NCBI RefSeq assembly: GCF_019511605.1
Contig: NZ_JAEUAV010000002.1
Location: 1-64,000, forward strand
DNA: 64,000 nt
Direction of reading: 5' to 3'
Source of the DNA: Paraburkholderia phenoliruptrix
Lineage (GTDB): Bacteria > Pseudomonadota > Gammaproteobacteria > Burkholderiales > Burkholderiaceae
Shown: positions 16,660 through 25,371 of the stretch, piece by piece
How positions within the stretch are numbered: the first letter of the stretch is position 1
How the letters are laid out: each line of letters starts with the position of its first letter
Translations under genes and position numbers: made by a program
Notes under the pieces: model-generated
Databases searched by the model: none
What the model was told of the DNA's origin: nothing
What the model saw: only the letters and a program-made list of their open reading frames with translations

Positions 16660-18085
16660 CGCGCGCCTCCTCGGGAACTTCAGCAACGTCGTCCGCATAC
16701 AGCGCAGGCGAGAGCGGAATCGGCTTGATGGGCGGCTGGCTGCGCAAGCGGCCTACCGCTTCGAGAGGACGGCCGGTTTCGTGCGCAAGGAGTTGCAACG
16801 CCGCTTCGCCGCACATGCGGCCCTGGCAGCGTCCCATGCCGACGCGGGTGAACGCCTTCAGGCGGTTGATCTCGTTGGCCTCGCCGTCGCGGATGCAGCG
16901 CCGCAGCGTGCCCGCGTCGATTTCTTCGCAGCGGCACACGGTCATGTCGTCGGGCCATTGCGCGTCGCAGTGTGCGGGCGGCGCGAACGCTGTTTCGATG
17001 CCCGCGCGAAACACGGCGATACGTTGTAGTTCGCGTTCGAGCGAGGCCGCTGCGGGCATGCCCGGCCCGCGCGGATTGCGGATGCCGAGGTCGTCGAGCA
17101 AGGCGAGGGCGGCGCGTCGTCCGGCGAGTTCGGCGGCGTCCGCGCCGGCGATGCAGGCGCCGTCGCCGGCCACATAGATGCCGCGCACGGAACTGCGTCC
17201 GCCCGAATCGAGCTCGGGCAGCCAGCAGCGGTTCAGCGCGTCGAAGCGGAAACGGCAGCCCGCCAGATCGGCAAGCTGCGTTTCAGGCTTCAGCCCAAAA
17301 CCAACTCCGACCGCATCGCATCTGATTGTTTCGGATGTCGAACTACCAACGGATGCGCGCCACTCGATGCTCTCCACGTTTTGCTCGCCCTGAATGGCGA
17401 CCAGCGTCACGCCGCGCTCGATGCGTATGCCATGCGCCTTGAGCCAGCCGACGTAATAGAGCCCTTTTGCGAACGTCGACGGAATGCGCGCGAGCTTGGG
17501 TGCGGCGACGACCTGCCGGAAGAAAGGGCTCGTGTCGAGCACAGCGGCCACCCGTGCACCGGCTTTCGCATACTGATAGGCGACCAGGTACAGCAGCGGC
17601 CCTGTGCCCGCGAGCACGACCTGCCGGCCGATTGCACAGCCCTGTGCTTTCAACGCGACCTGCGCGGCGCCGAGCGTAAAGACGCCCGGCAAAGTCCAGC
17701 CGGGCAGCGGCAGCACGCGGTCGGTCGCGCCGCTCGCAATGATCAGATGCGAGAAGGGCACGCTGATTTCGCGTCCCGCCGCCAGCGTGTCGAGCCGCCC
17801 GGCTTCGCAGGCCCACGCGAGCGTGTCGGGGCGATAGTCGATGTGCGTCAGCAGCGCTGCCATCGTCGTATGCAATGCGTCGGCCTTTTGCGCCTCGAAA
17901 CCGTACAGTACTCTTTTGGAGCGCTCGAAGCCGCCGTTGGCCGGTGGTTGCCGATAGATCTGCCCACCCCAGCGCGCGTTTTCATCGATCACGACTGGGC
18001 GCACGCCTGCCGCCACCAGAGTTTGCGCAGCGCGCACGCCGGCCGGGCCCGCGCCGACAATCACTACCTGCCGTGCGTCGCTCAT
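16652..18085 (-). CDS. FAD/NAD-binding dehydrogenase subunit with BFD-like [2Fe-2S] site (HcnB/OoxA-like)
   Basis: This 477-residue protein has an N-terminal GxGxxG (VVIVGAGPAGVRAAQTL), a WGGQIYRQP block typical of HcnB and opine oxidase subunit A, and a second nucleotide-binding region around VVLAGTGPLLYLVAYQ. The C-terminal Cys cluster Cys384-x-Cys386, Cys420 and Cys425 (CRC, GRCQGRMC) resembles the bacterioferritin-associated ferredoxin fold and probably binds [2Fe-2S]. It is the middle subunit of the trimer. Its start overlaps the stop of the ferredoxin-like gene (ATGA). The ATG at 18085 is chosen because the Rossmann strand begins six residues later. Confidence 0.86.
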   Translation of the reverse strand: MSDARQVVIVGAGPAGVRAAQTLVAAGVRPVVIDENARWGGQIYRQPPANGGFERSKRVLYGFEAQKADALHTTMAALLTHIDYRPDTLAWACEAGRLDTLAAGREISVPFSHLIIASGATDRVLPLPGWTLPGVFTLGAAQVALKAQGCAIGRQVVLAGTGPLLYLVAYQYAKAGARVAAVLDTSPFFRQVVAAPKLARIPSTFAKGLYYVGWLKAHGIRIERGVTLVAIQGEQNVESIEWRASVGSSTSETIRCDAVGVGFGLKPETQLADLAGCRFRFDALNRCWLPELDSGGRSSVRGIYVAGDGACIAGADAAELAGRRAALALLDDLGIRNPRGPGMPAAASLERELQRIAVFRAGIETAFAPPAHCDAQWPDDMTVCRCEEIDAGTLRRCIRDGEANEINRLKAFTRVGMGRCQGRMCGEAALQLLAHETGRPLEAVGRLRSQPPIKPIPLSPALYADDVAEVPEEARDE

Positions 18086-18486
18086 TGCGCGTCTCCGCTC
18101 GCGGCGAGTTCCGCGCTCGCGGCTTGAGGCGGCGCGACACGGCTGCGCGTGAGCACGTGCATGCCCTCGGTGACGAGCGTCGAACAGGCTCGCACGCGCT
18201 TGCCGTCTTCGGTGCGCATCCAGCAGTCCTGGCACGCGCCGATAAGACAGAAGCCGGCGCGCGGCGCGCCGCTGAATTCGCTGTCGCGCACGCGGCGTTG
18301 ATGCATCAATACGGCGGTCAGCAAGGTATCGCCTTGCAACGCGCAGACTTCATGGCCGTCGATAAAAAAGCGCAGCGGGTCGCGCCGCGTTTCGGCAACG
18401 CGCACGAACTGCGCCTCGCACGCGGACTGTGGAGCTTGGGACGACGGCAAATTGGACGGCATGAGAGCGTGGACAGTAGAAGGCAT
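18082..18486 (-). CDS. (2Fe-2S)-binding small subunit (HcnA/OoxC-like)
   Basis: This 134-residue protein contains a plant-ferredoxin-like [2Fe-2S] site: Cys80, Cys85 and Cys88 (CLIGACQDC) and Cys101 (RACST). RFFIDGHEVCALQGDTLLTAVL is the usual beta-grasp start. Such subunits carry electrons from the flavin subunits in HcnABC-type dehydrogenases. The first 25 residues are poorly conserved in type. An internal ATG at 18462 is an alternative start. The ATG at 18486 overlaps the permease stop (TAATG), so the enzyme genes are translationally tied to the transporter genes. Confidence 0.85.
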   Translation of the reverse strand: MPSTVHALMPSNLPSSQAPQSACEAQFVRVAETRRDPLRFFIDGHEVCALQGDTLLTAVLMHQRRVRDSEFSGAPRAGFCLIGACQDCWMRTEDGKRVRACSTLVTEGMHVLTRSRVAPPQAASAELAASGDAQ

Positions 18487-19280
18487 TAGTGCTGGCCGAT
18501 CAGAATGCGGTTCAGGCCGTACACGCGGTCGAGCAGCAGCATCGCCCCCGCGGTAATGAAGATCACCAGCGCGGAAACGGAGGCCATCATCGGGTCGATG
18601 GATTCGGTTGCGTACATGTACATGCGTACCGGCAAGGTGACCGTTTGCGGCGAGGTCACGAAGATCGACATCGTCAGTTCGTCGAAGCTGTTGATGAACG
18701 CGAGCAGCCAGCCGCCGGTAATGCCAGGCAGGATCATCGGCAGCGTGATGCGGCGAAAGGTGGTCCACGGATCTGCGCCGAGCGAATGCGCCGCATGCTC
18801 GACGCTGCGATCCAGCCCGCTGACCGAAGCCAGCACGAGCCGCATGACGAACGGCGTGATGATGATCATGTGCGCGACGATCAGCCACGTGAACGAACCG
18901 GTTGCGCCGATCAGCGCAAAAAAGCGCAGCAACGCAATGCCGAGCACGAGGCCGGGAATGACGAGCGGCGAAAGCAGCAGACCGTTCAGGAAAGCGCGGC
19001 CCGGGAAGCGTGCGCGGCCAATGGCGAGCGCGGCGGGCAGCGCGACGAGCAGCGAGAGCGTGGCGGAGGCGAACGCAAGCTTCAAACTGTTGACGAATGC
19101 CGCAATGAAGTCGGGGTAATTGAGGATCGCCCGAAACCAGCGCAGCGATACGCCGTGTGTCGGTAGCGTGAGTGTTTCGTCGGGCGTGAACGCAACCAGT
19201 ACGACGATCACGAGCGGCGCGAGCACGAACGCAATGACGAGCGTGTGGAAGAGCAGCGCAATGGGACCGTTCTTTCTCAT
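18486..19280 (-). CDS. ABC transporter permease, PotC-like
   Basis: This 264-residue inner-membrane protein has six predicted helices. The first is FHTLVIAFVLAPLVIVVLVAF, and the EAA loop is EHAAHSLGADPWTTFRRITLPM, which docks on the ATPase. It matches the PotC/inner component group of spermidine/putrescine-type importers. It lies between the PotB-like permease (27-base gap) and the ferredoxin-like subunit (overlapping). Confidence 0.9.
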   Translation of the reverse strand: MRKNGPIALLFHTLVIAFVLAPLVIVVLVAFTPDETLTLPTHGVSLRWFRAILNYPDFIAAFVNSLKLAFASATLSLLVALPAALAIGRARFPGRAFLNGLLLSPLVIPGLVLGIALLRFFALIGATGSFTWLIVAHMIIITPFVMRLVLASVSGLDRSVEHAAHSLGADPWTTFRRITLPMILPGITGGWLLAFINSFDELTMSIFVTSPQTVTLPVRMYMYATESIDPMMASVSALVIFITAGAMLLLDRVYGLNRILIGQH

Positions 19281-19307
19281 GATGTTTTTCGCGCTTGAGC
19301 CGTTGTA

Positions 19308-20222
19308 TCAACCCAGGCTTCTGGTGTACCTGCGCTCCAGAACCCGGTAGTAGGTGAGCATCACGATCAGGTTCGCGACCAGCAACAGCAGCGCGATGGT
19401 TGCACCGAGCGGCCAGTTCAGCGAACCGAGGAATTCGTCGTACACAGCGGTGGCGGCAACTTTCAGGCGGCGTCCGCCGAGCAGACCCGGAATCGCGAAT
19501 GCGCTCGCCGACAGGCCGAACACCATCAGGCTGCCGGACAGAATGCCCGGCGTGAGTTGCGGCAATACGATGCGGCGCAGCGTCGTGGCGGGCGAAGCCA
19601 TTAACGAAAGCGCTGCGTTTTCCGTTTGCGGATCGAGCTTCTGCAACGCGGTCCACACGGGAATCACCATGAACGGCAGCATCACGTGCACCAGTGCGAT
19701 GACAATCGCGAAGGTGGTGTACTCGAGCTTGTACGGCCCGAGGCCGAACAGCGCGAATGCCTGATTCACAAGCCCGTTACTGTTGAGCAGCATGCTCCAG
19801 CCGAACGCGCGCACCACCACGGAAACGAGGAGCGGCGCGAGAATCACCAGCAGAAACATCGAGCGATACGGGTCGCGCATGCGCGAGAGCACATAAGCCT
19901 CGGGCGTGCCGATCACCACGCACAGCAGCGTAACGAGAAACGCAATGCCGAACGTGCGCAAAAAGATGGTGTGGAAATACGCTGAGCCGAGTACTTCCGC
20001 ATAGTTGCCGAACTGGAACGCGGCAAGCGGACCGCTCGCCGGATCGAAGCGATAGAAACTCAGCACTAGTGTCATCAGAAGCGGGACGAGCACGAGTGCG
20101 ACGAACAGCAGAAACGCAGGCAGGCACATCAGCCAGAGCGGCACGAACGCGCGCCACGGCGCGCGCCGTGCGCTCCCTGTTTCGGTCTTGCCGTTTTCGG
20201 TTGCGGGCAGCGTGCTATCCAT
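19308..20222 (-). CDS. ABC transporter permease, PotB-like
   Basis: This 304-residue membrane protein has a cytosolic N-terminal tail rich in charged residues, a first helix WLMCLPAFLLFVALVLVPLLM, and the EAA loop ENAALSLMASPATTLRRIVLPQ. It pairs with the PotC-like permease to form the channel. The ATG at 20222 overlaps the last codons of the ATPase gene by 8 bases. Longer upstream frames lie wholly inside the ATPase gene and are rejected. Confidence 0.9.
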   Translation of the reverse strand: MDSTLPATENGKTETGSARRAPWRAFVPLWLMCLPAFLLFVALVLVPLLMTLVLSFYRFDPASGPLAAFQFGNYAEVLGSAYFHTIFLRTFGIAFLVTLLCVVIGTPEAYVLSRMRDPYRSMFLLVILAPLLVSVVVRAFGWSMLLNSNGLVNQAFALFGLGPYKLEYTTFAIVIALVHVMLPFMVIPVWTALQKLDPQTENAALSLMASPATTLRRIVLPQLTPGILSGSLMVFGLSASAFAIPGLLGGRRLKVAATAVYDEFLGSLNWPLGATIALLLLVANLIVMLTYYRVLERRYTRSLG

Positions 20223-21306
20223 GATGCGCGTCCCGTTGAATGAAGCGGATTGCTTCGCTGTTCCAGTCCACGCCGACCGCCGCGCCTTCGGGCAGCGGCT
20301 CGTTGCCTTCGTTCTGGCAACAGACGAGCACTTCGCCAAGCCGGCTGTCGAGCCGATAAAGCCACTGGCTGCCCAGGAAAAAGCGGCTCGTCACCGTGGC
20401 GGGCACGCGTCCCGCGTCGGGCGCGCACAGGCGCAGCTTTTCCGGGCGGATGCACAGCGTCACCGCGTCGCCTACGCCGAGCATGCGCTCGCGTGTGGGC
20501 AGTTGCGCGGTGCGGCCGGTCTCGCACAGATCGTGTCCAAGATCGACGCGGATCGCGTCGCCGTCGCGCGCTATCACCTTGCCAGGCAGCATGTTCGCCT
20601 TGCCGATGAACTGCGAAACGAAGCGATTCTCCGGCCGCTCGTACGCTTCGTAGGGTGTATCGATCTGCGTGATGCGGCCGGCCTCCATCACGACCACGCG
20701 GTCGCTGATGGAGAGCGCTTCTGACTGATCGTGCGTGACCATGATGGTGGTCGTGCCGATCTTGCGTTGAATGCCGCGCAGTTCGAACTGCATGTCCTCG
20801 CGCAGCTTCGCGTCGAGATTGGACATGGGTTCGTCGAGCAACAGCACGGGCGGTGCGATCACGATGGCACGCGCAATCGCAACGCGCTGCCGCTGACCGC
20901 CCGACAGTTCGCGCGGAAACCGATGCGCCAGCTGATCGAGCCGCACGAGCGACAGCGCTTCGCGCACGCGCTCCTTACGCTCGGCTTTGTCGACGTTGCG
21001 CATTTCGAGCCCGAAGCCGACGTTGTCGGCCACGCTCATATGTGGGAACAGTGCGTAGCTCTGGAACACCACGCCGAGACCGCGCCGGTTCGGCTTCATA
21101 TGCGTGATGTCGCGGCCGTCCAGCGTGATGCGTCCGCGAGTCGTTTCGAGGAAGCCGGCGATCATCTGCAACGTGGTTGTCTTGCCGCAACCCGACGGCC
21201 CGAGCAGCGAGACGAACTCGCCCTTTTCCACCGACAGGTTGAGGTCCGCCACGGCCTGAAGCTCGCCGAACGATTTGGCTACGTCTGTGAGTGTGAGGAA
21301 CGACAT
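20215..21306 (-). CDS. ABC transporter ATP-binding protein, PotA-like
   Basis: This 363-residue ATPase has Walker A GPSGCGKTTT, signature LSGGQRQRVAIARAI, Walker B VLLLDEPMSNLDAKLR and a switch His in TIMVTHDQ. The C-terminal TOBE domain (about 285-355) is typical of the CUT1/polyamine group. It is the first gene of the seven-gene operon, so expression of the whole importer and dehydrogenase starts here. The 261-base gap to the divergent IclR gene holds the promoter. Confidence 0.93.
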   Translation of the reverse strand: MSFLTLTDVAKSFGELQAVADLNLSVEKGEFVSLLGPSGCGKTTTLQMIAGFLETTRGRITLDGRDITHMKPNRRGLGVVFQSYALFPHMSVADNVGFGLEMRNVDKAERKERVREALSLVRLDQLAHRFPRELSGGQRQRVAIARAIVIAPPVLLLDEPMSNLDAKLREDMQFELRGIQRKIGTTTIMVTHDQSEALSISDRVVVMEAGRITQIDTPYEAYERPENRFVSQFIGKANMLPGKVIARDGDAIRVDLGHDLCETGRTAQLPTRERMLGVGDAVTLCIRPEKLRLCAPDAGRVPATVTSRFFLGSQWLYRLDSRLGEVLVCCQNEGNEPLPEGAAVGVDWNSEAIRFIQRDAHHG

Positions 21307-21337
21307 GGTGTGGCCTCTGGATACCTCGATGGAGCCG

Positions 21338-21367
21338 ACTCTAGCCAGCCAAATTATGAAGCGTCAA
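21338..21367 (-). promoter_or_regulatory. Candidate sigma70 promoter for the ABC/dehydrogenase operon
   Basis: On the minus strand TTGACG (21367-21362) is followed after 18 bases by TAGAGT (21343-21338), which is 5/6 and 4/6 to consensus. This would start transcription about 25 bases before the ATPase ATG. The spacing is one over the optimum, so it is only a candidate. Confidence 0.4.
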
Positions 21368-21403
21368 TGAAGAATTCCGTTTGCCGGTATAACTTTGCGA
21401 AAA

Positions 21404-21420
21404 ATTCCGATCAACGGAAT
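21404..21420. promoter_or_regulatory. Candidate IclR operator, inverted repeat
   Basis: ATTCCG-ATCAA-CGGAAT is a perfect 6-5-6 inverted repeat in the divergent gap. Related half-sites ATTCCG at 21374-21379 and TTCCG/CGGAA around 21437-21460 flank it. IclR-family regulators bind short palindromes of this kind near divergent promoters. Assignment to the adjacent regulator is inference. Confidence 0.45.
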
Positions 21421-21567
21421 GCATGTGCGTGATGCGGCCGCAGGCGTTCCGTTGCACGGGCTCCGGAAAACCCCTATGTTTTTGGCTACAGTGCAACTGC
21501 AAAGGAAACTCGGGCATCATTCGAGGTCCGGACGGTGTTCCTGCCGACGTTCCGATCAGTGAAATAA

Positions 21568-22473
21568 ATGCGAGTTAAAACGATGAATGCTGCCGCCAAA
21601 CGAGATACCGACAGCCATAGCGCTGAAGCCGGCGCAGCGCCCGGCACCGGCATGCTGGAGCGCGCCTTTGCCGTGATACGCGCGCTCTCCGAGGCGCAGC
21701 CCGAAGGAAGCCGCGTCACGCGGCTCGCCAAAGCAGTGGGACTGACGCAGGGCACGGTGCACCGCATCCTGCATGCGTTGATTGCCGAGGGCATTGTCGA
21801 ACAGGACGAGAGCTCCAAACTCTACCGGCTCAGCGTGGATTTCTTTGCGCTCGCCGCGCAAGCGGGCAACCCGAGCGGCATGCGCACGCTGTGCCGTCCC
21901 GCGTTGCTGAGGCTGTGCGCGAGTCTGGGCGATACGATCTTTCTGCTCGTGAAAAGCAGTTTCGACGCAGTGTGCCTCGACATCTGCGAAGGACCGTTTC
22001 CGATTCGCTCGTTCACCGGCGACATTGGCGGACGCGTCGCGCTGGGCGTCGGACAGGGCAGTCTTGCGATTCTCGCGTTTCTGCCCGAGGCGGAGCGCGA
22101 GGAGATCATTCGCTTTAACGTGCCGCGTATTCGCGGCTATGGCGTGCTGGACGAAGTGTATTTGCGCACGGAGATAGAACGCGTGCGGCAGTTGGGCTAC
22201 GCGGGCCGCAATAGCGGCGTGCTCGACGGCATGGCGGGCGTGGCCGTGCCCATTCTCGACCGCACCGGGGTAGCGGTGGCCGCGTTGAGCGTGGGCACGC
22301 TGGCCGCGCGCTTGAGCGACGACCGCCTGCCGATGGTGGTGGAGTTGCTGCGCCGTCAGGCAGAGGCAATCGGCCCGCGAACCAATCCGTTCGACGTGGC
22401 GTTGCGCCGGCCCATGCATGGCCTCTCGCGCGCAATGACGAGCGTGCGGATTGCGGGCGCGGAACAGGAGTAG
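21568..22473 (+). CDS. IclR family transcriptional regulator
   Basis: This 301-residue regulator has a winged helix-turn-helix at about 28-88 (GMLERAFAVIRALSE, VTRLAKAVGLTQGTVHRILHAL) and an IclR effector domain at about 95-270 (GVAVPILDRTGVAVAALSVG). It diverges from the polyamine-type ABC/dehydrogenase operon and is its likely local regulator. IclR proteins can repress or activate and usually bind a small carboxylate or catabolite. The ATG at 21568 is used; a second ATG at 21583 is possible and neither has a strong ribosome site. Confidence 0.92.
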   Translation: MRVKTMNAAAKRDTDSHSAEAGAAPGTGMLERAFAVIRALSEAQPEGSRVTRLAKAVGLTQGTVHRILHALIAEGIVEQDESSKLYRLSVDFFALAAQAGNPSGMRTLCRPALLRLCASLGDTIFLLVKSSFDAVCLDICEGPFPIRSFTGDIGGRVALGVGQGSLAILAFLPEAEREEIIRFNVPRIRGYGVLDEVYLRTEIERVRQLGYAGRNSGVLDGMAGVAVPILDRTGVAVAALSVGTLAARLSDDRLPMVVELLRRQAEAIGPRTNPFDVALRRPMHGLSRAMTSVRIAGAEQE

Positions 22474-22523
22474 AGCAGGGCTGCGCCGGCCGCGCGGTAG
22501 AGCAGGGCCGCCGCGGCCGCGCG
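22470..22523. repeat. Imperfect 27-bp tandem duplication
   Basis: Two 27-bp units (22470-22496 and 22497-22523) begin GTAGAGCAGGG and end CCGCGCG. They differ at a few bases in the middle. The stop codon of the IclR gene (22471-22473) lies inside the first unit, and the second unit repeats the TAG. Confidence 0.7.
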
Positions 22524-22527
22524 GCGG

Positions 22528-22563
22528 GCGTCACGCGCGAAGCTGCGCAACGTGACGCCTTTT
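22528..22563 (+). terminator. Probable terminator of the IclR gene
   Basis: GCGTCACG (22528-22535) pairs with CGTGACGC (22551-22558), followed by CTTTT. It is 55 bases after the IclR stop and just before the convergent OprD gene end. Confidence 0.6.
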
Positions 22564-22584
22564 CGCCTTGCGAACGACGAGCGC

Positions 22585-24171
22585 TTAGAACACCTTCACC
22601 GGCACATTCACGACCAGACGGTACTCCATGTTGTTGCCGTCCGAATAGTAAGCGCTGCCGTTGTGCCACATCGCGATGAATGTGATTTTCGTGTCCTTGA
22701 AGCGGCCGCTTTGCAGCGTATAGCTCGGAATGAAGCCGAACTCGTGATGATGACCGTGCACCGGCTGACCGTTCTTCCAGTACAGATCATGCAGCGCTGC
22801 ACCCGGCGCGGCATTTTCCGCCGCTGCCGCCGAGGCATCGGCACCCCAGCCATACGCGCCCCACAGCATTGCCTTGAGTCCCGGCACGCCCGCGTATTTT
22901 CCGTCGAACGTATAGCGCAATTGCAGTGATTGCTCATGCGGTGCGTTGTAGTCGACGTCCATCGAGTTGGTCAGATAGATGCCGTTGGTCTCGTTCACAT
23001 AGTCGAAGAACTGGTCGCCGAGCACCTGCTGATAGCCGAGCAGCAACCCATGCGGCCCGTGTTGCGCGGACACAGACACGCTATATGCGTTGCTGTTGAT
23101 ATGCCCCTGTCGCGATGCGCCGGTGTCGTGCGTCGAGTAGATGTTGGCAAGGCCGCTCCACTTGATGGTGGTCGGATCGCCGAACGACTGCGAAACCGAA
23201 CCGTAGTACTGACGCCAGACGTCGTCGGCCTGGTCGACATAGAGCGACATTTCGCCGTTCTTCGCATAGTGCCAGGTGCCGCCCAGATAGGTCAGCCGGT
23301 CGATGCGCGTGCCGCCGTACGAGGTGGTCAGGTTGCTCAGATTGGTGTGGCCGCGTGCGTCGACCTTGGTGAAGCTGCCGGCCTCGAGCGTGGTGTGAGC
23401 CAGATCGTTGCTGACGAGCGAGACGCCGAGAAAGGTGGGCGGCAGCGCGCGGTTGTCGTGCGGTTCGAGAAAAGGATTCGTCACGTCCTGCAAGCCGTAT
23501 TTGACGACCGTCTCCGATATGCGTCCCTTGATGTCGTACATGCCGGGGTACGCCCATGCGAGTTGCTGTGAGCCCCCGCCGCTTTTGCCCACGTGCACCA
23601 TGTTGCCCGCGCCATTGCCGCCGTCGAGCTTGAGCGCAGCGAATAGCGACGCGTCCACGCCGAAGCCGACCAGCCCTTGCGTGAAGCCGGATTCGTAGTT
23701 GACCTGCGCGCCTTGCACCCACGCATGGCGATAGATGGTGTTCGGCGCCTGAAAGTAGTCCGCGTAGTTGCGGAATTGCAGATTCAGATGACTATCGGCG
23801 ATGAAGCCCTTGCTCGCTGCCTGGCTCGACGGCGGCGTGGGCGGGGTGACGACTTGCGATGCCTCGGCGTTGACGATGGCATTCGTGGTATCCGGCTGAT
23901 CGTTGCGGATCTGGGCGCCCTTCTCCGCACGGCGCTTGTTCGCGGGCGGTGCCTGCGTCAACTGTGGCTGCGCTGCTTGCGGGGACGACAACGTTTGCGC
24001 GGCGGGCGCGGCGTTGCCAGCGTCGGCTGCGGGCTGCGTGAGCGCGTCGTCGGCATAGGCATTTGCGGCGGCGGCCAGTGCGGGGAGGGTGAAGGCGCAG
24101 TAAATCGCGACAGTGACTCCGGACTGCTTTGACCGGATTTTTGAGCGGATTTTTGTTGAGTTATTTTTCAT
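22585..24171 (-). CDS. OprD family outer membrane porin
   Basis: This 528-residue outer-membrane barrel protein has a signal peptide containing VAIYCAFTLPALAAAANAYA. A low-complexity Ala/Gln/Pro linker (about 40-110) follows, then the OprD-type barrel (DSHLNLQFRNYADYFQ, RHAWVQGAQVNYESGFT, LGVSLVSNDLAHTTLEAGSF). It ends with a terminal aromatic residue (VNVPVKVF) as needed for barrel assembly. OprD/Occ porins pass amino acids, peptides and carboxylates. It lies 159 bases downstream of the peptide ABC genes on the same strand, so it probably provides the outer-membrane entry for the same substrates. The long linker before the barrel is unusual for OprD. Confidence 0.88.
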   Translation of the reverse strand: MKNNSTKIRSKIRSKQSGVTVAIYCAFTLPALAAAANAYADDALTQPAADAGNAAPAAQTLSSPQAAQPQLTQAPPANKRRAEKGAQIRNDQPDTTNAIVNAEASQVVTPPTPPSSQAASKGFIADSHLNLQFRNYADYFQAPNTIYRHAWVQGAQVNYESGFTQGLVGFGVDASLFAALKLDGGNGAGNMVHVGKSGGGSQQLAWAYPGMYDIKGRISETVVKYGLQDVTNPFLEPHDNRALPPTFLGVSLVSNDLAHTTLEAGSFTKVDARGHTNLSNLTTSYGGTRIDRLTYLGGTWHYAKNGEMSLYVDQADDVWRQYYGSVSQSFGDPTTIKWSGLANIYSTHDTGASRQGHINSNAYSVSVSAQHGPHGLLLGYQQVLGDQFFDYVNETNGIYLTNSMDVDYNAPHEQSLQLRYTFDGKYAGVPGLKAMLWGAYGWGADASAAAAENAAPGAALHDLYWKNGQPVHGHHHEFGFIPSYTLQSGRFKDTKITFIAMWHNGSAYYSDGNNMEYRLVVNVPVKVF

Positions 24172-24330
24172 GATGGGATGTCTCGACTTTTGTAATTGAA
24201 CTTTGGCCGGCGGTTAGCCAGTCCACGGTGATCGCTCGTCATGCGGATTGCAGGGCGAGCGAATCCAACGGCGCGGCGAGACCGCCGTGCCGGGGAATGA
24301 GGTTGCTGTCCTGGGGTGAGGCGGCTGGCT

Positions 24331-25371
24331 TTAGCCGTCGCCGACGCGAATGCACGCCACGCGCGTCGCGCTGGCACCGTGCGTGACGGGCTGCGGAATC
24401 TGCGCCGCGCACGCGTCTATCGCGTCGGGACAGCGCGTGCGAAATGCGCAGCCGGAAGGCGGATTCAGCGGTGACGCAATCTCGCCGCGCAACAGCAGGT
24501 GGCGCCGCGCGCGCTCGACCGCCGGGTCGGGCACCGGCACGGCGGAGAGCAACGCGCGCGTGTAGGGATGACGCGGCGTGCCGTACACATCGCGCTTGTC
24601 GCCGAATTCCATTACACGCCCGAGATACATGACGAGCACGCGGTGGCTAATGGCCTTTACCACCGCGAGATCGTGCGCGACGAACAGCAGCGAGAGCGAC
24701 AACTCGCGTTGCAGATCGCGCAGCAGATTGACGATCTGCGCCTGGATGGAAACGTCGAGCGCGGACACGGGTTCGTCGCAGATCACCAGTTGCGGCTCGC
24801 CAATCAACGCGCGCGCAATGCCGACCCGCTGACACTGGCCACCCGAAAACTCGTGCGGATAGCGGCGCAGGTGCTGCGCGTTCAGGCCCACGCGTTCGAG
24901 CATTGTCAGCACGCGGCGTTGTACGTCCGCGCGCGCGAGGTTCCTGCCCTGTGCAACGAGCGGCTCGGCGACGATCTGTTCGATCGTCATGCGCGGATCG
25001 AGCGACGCGAGCGGGTCCTGGAAAATCATCTGCACGTCGCGGCGCAGGAGCGTGGTATCGCGTTGCGGCACCGTGGCGCTGCGACGCGCGGGCGTCAGCA
25101 CCGTTTCGTTGCCGAGCCAGCGCACGCTGCCGCTTGCCACCGGTGCAAGGCCGATGATCGCGCGGGCAAGCGTGGACTTGCCGCAGCCCGATTCGCCGAC
25201 GAGACCCACGGTCTCGCCGCGCCGCACGCTGAACGACACGCCGTCCACCGCGCGCAGCGTGGCCTTGCCCGACCACGGATAGCCGCCGCGCGGCACGCCG
25301 AACTGCACCTTGAGTTGCTCGACCGAGAGCAGCGTGCCGGCTTCTTCGCCTGCAAGGGGAGTCGCGTTCAT
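24331..25371 (-). CDS. oppF: Oligopeptide ABC transporter ATP-binding protein OppF
   Basis: This 346-residue ATPase has Walker A GESGCGKSTL, signature FSGGQCQRVGIARAL (Cys in place of the usual Arg/Gln), Walker B LVICDEPVSALDVS and the C-terminal oligopeptide/dipeptide extension with a Cys cluster (CAFRTRCPDAIDAC). The cluster is typical of OppD/OppF and probably binds iron-sulfur. The ATG at 25371 overlaps the OppD stop (ATGA). Longer frames upstream lie inside OppD. Confidence 0.9.
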   Translation of the reverse strand: MNATPLAGEEAGTLLSVEQLKVQFGVPRGGYPWSGKATLRAVDGVSFSVRRGETVGLVGESGCGKSTLARAIIGLAPVASGSVRWLGNETVLTPARRSATVPQRDTTLLRRDVQMIFQDPLASLDPRMTIEQIVAEPLVAQGRNLARADVQRRVLTMLERVGLNAQHLRRYPHEFSGGQCQRVGIARALIGEPQLVICDEPVSALDVSIQAQIVNLLRDLQRELSLSLLFVAHDLAVVKAISHRVLVMYLGRVMEFGDKRDVYGTPRHPYTRALLSAVPVPDPAVERARRHLLLRGEIASPLNPPSGCAFRTRCPDAIDACAAQIPQPVTHGASATRVACIRVGDG

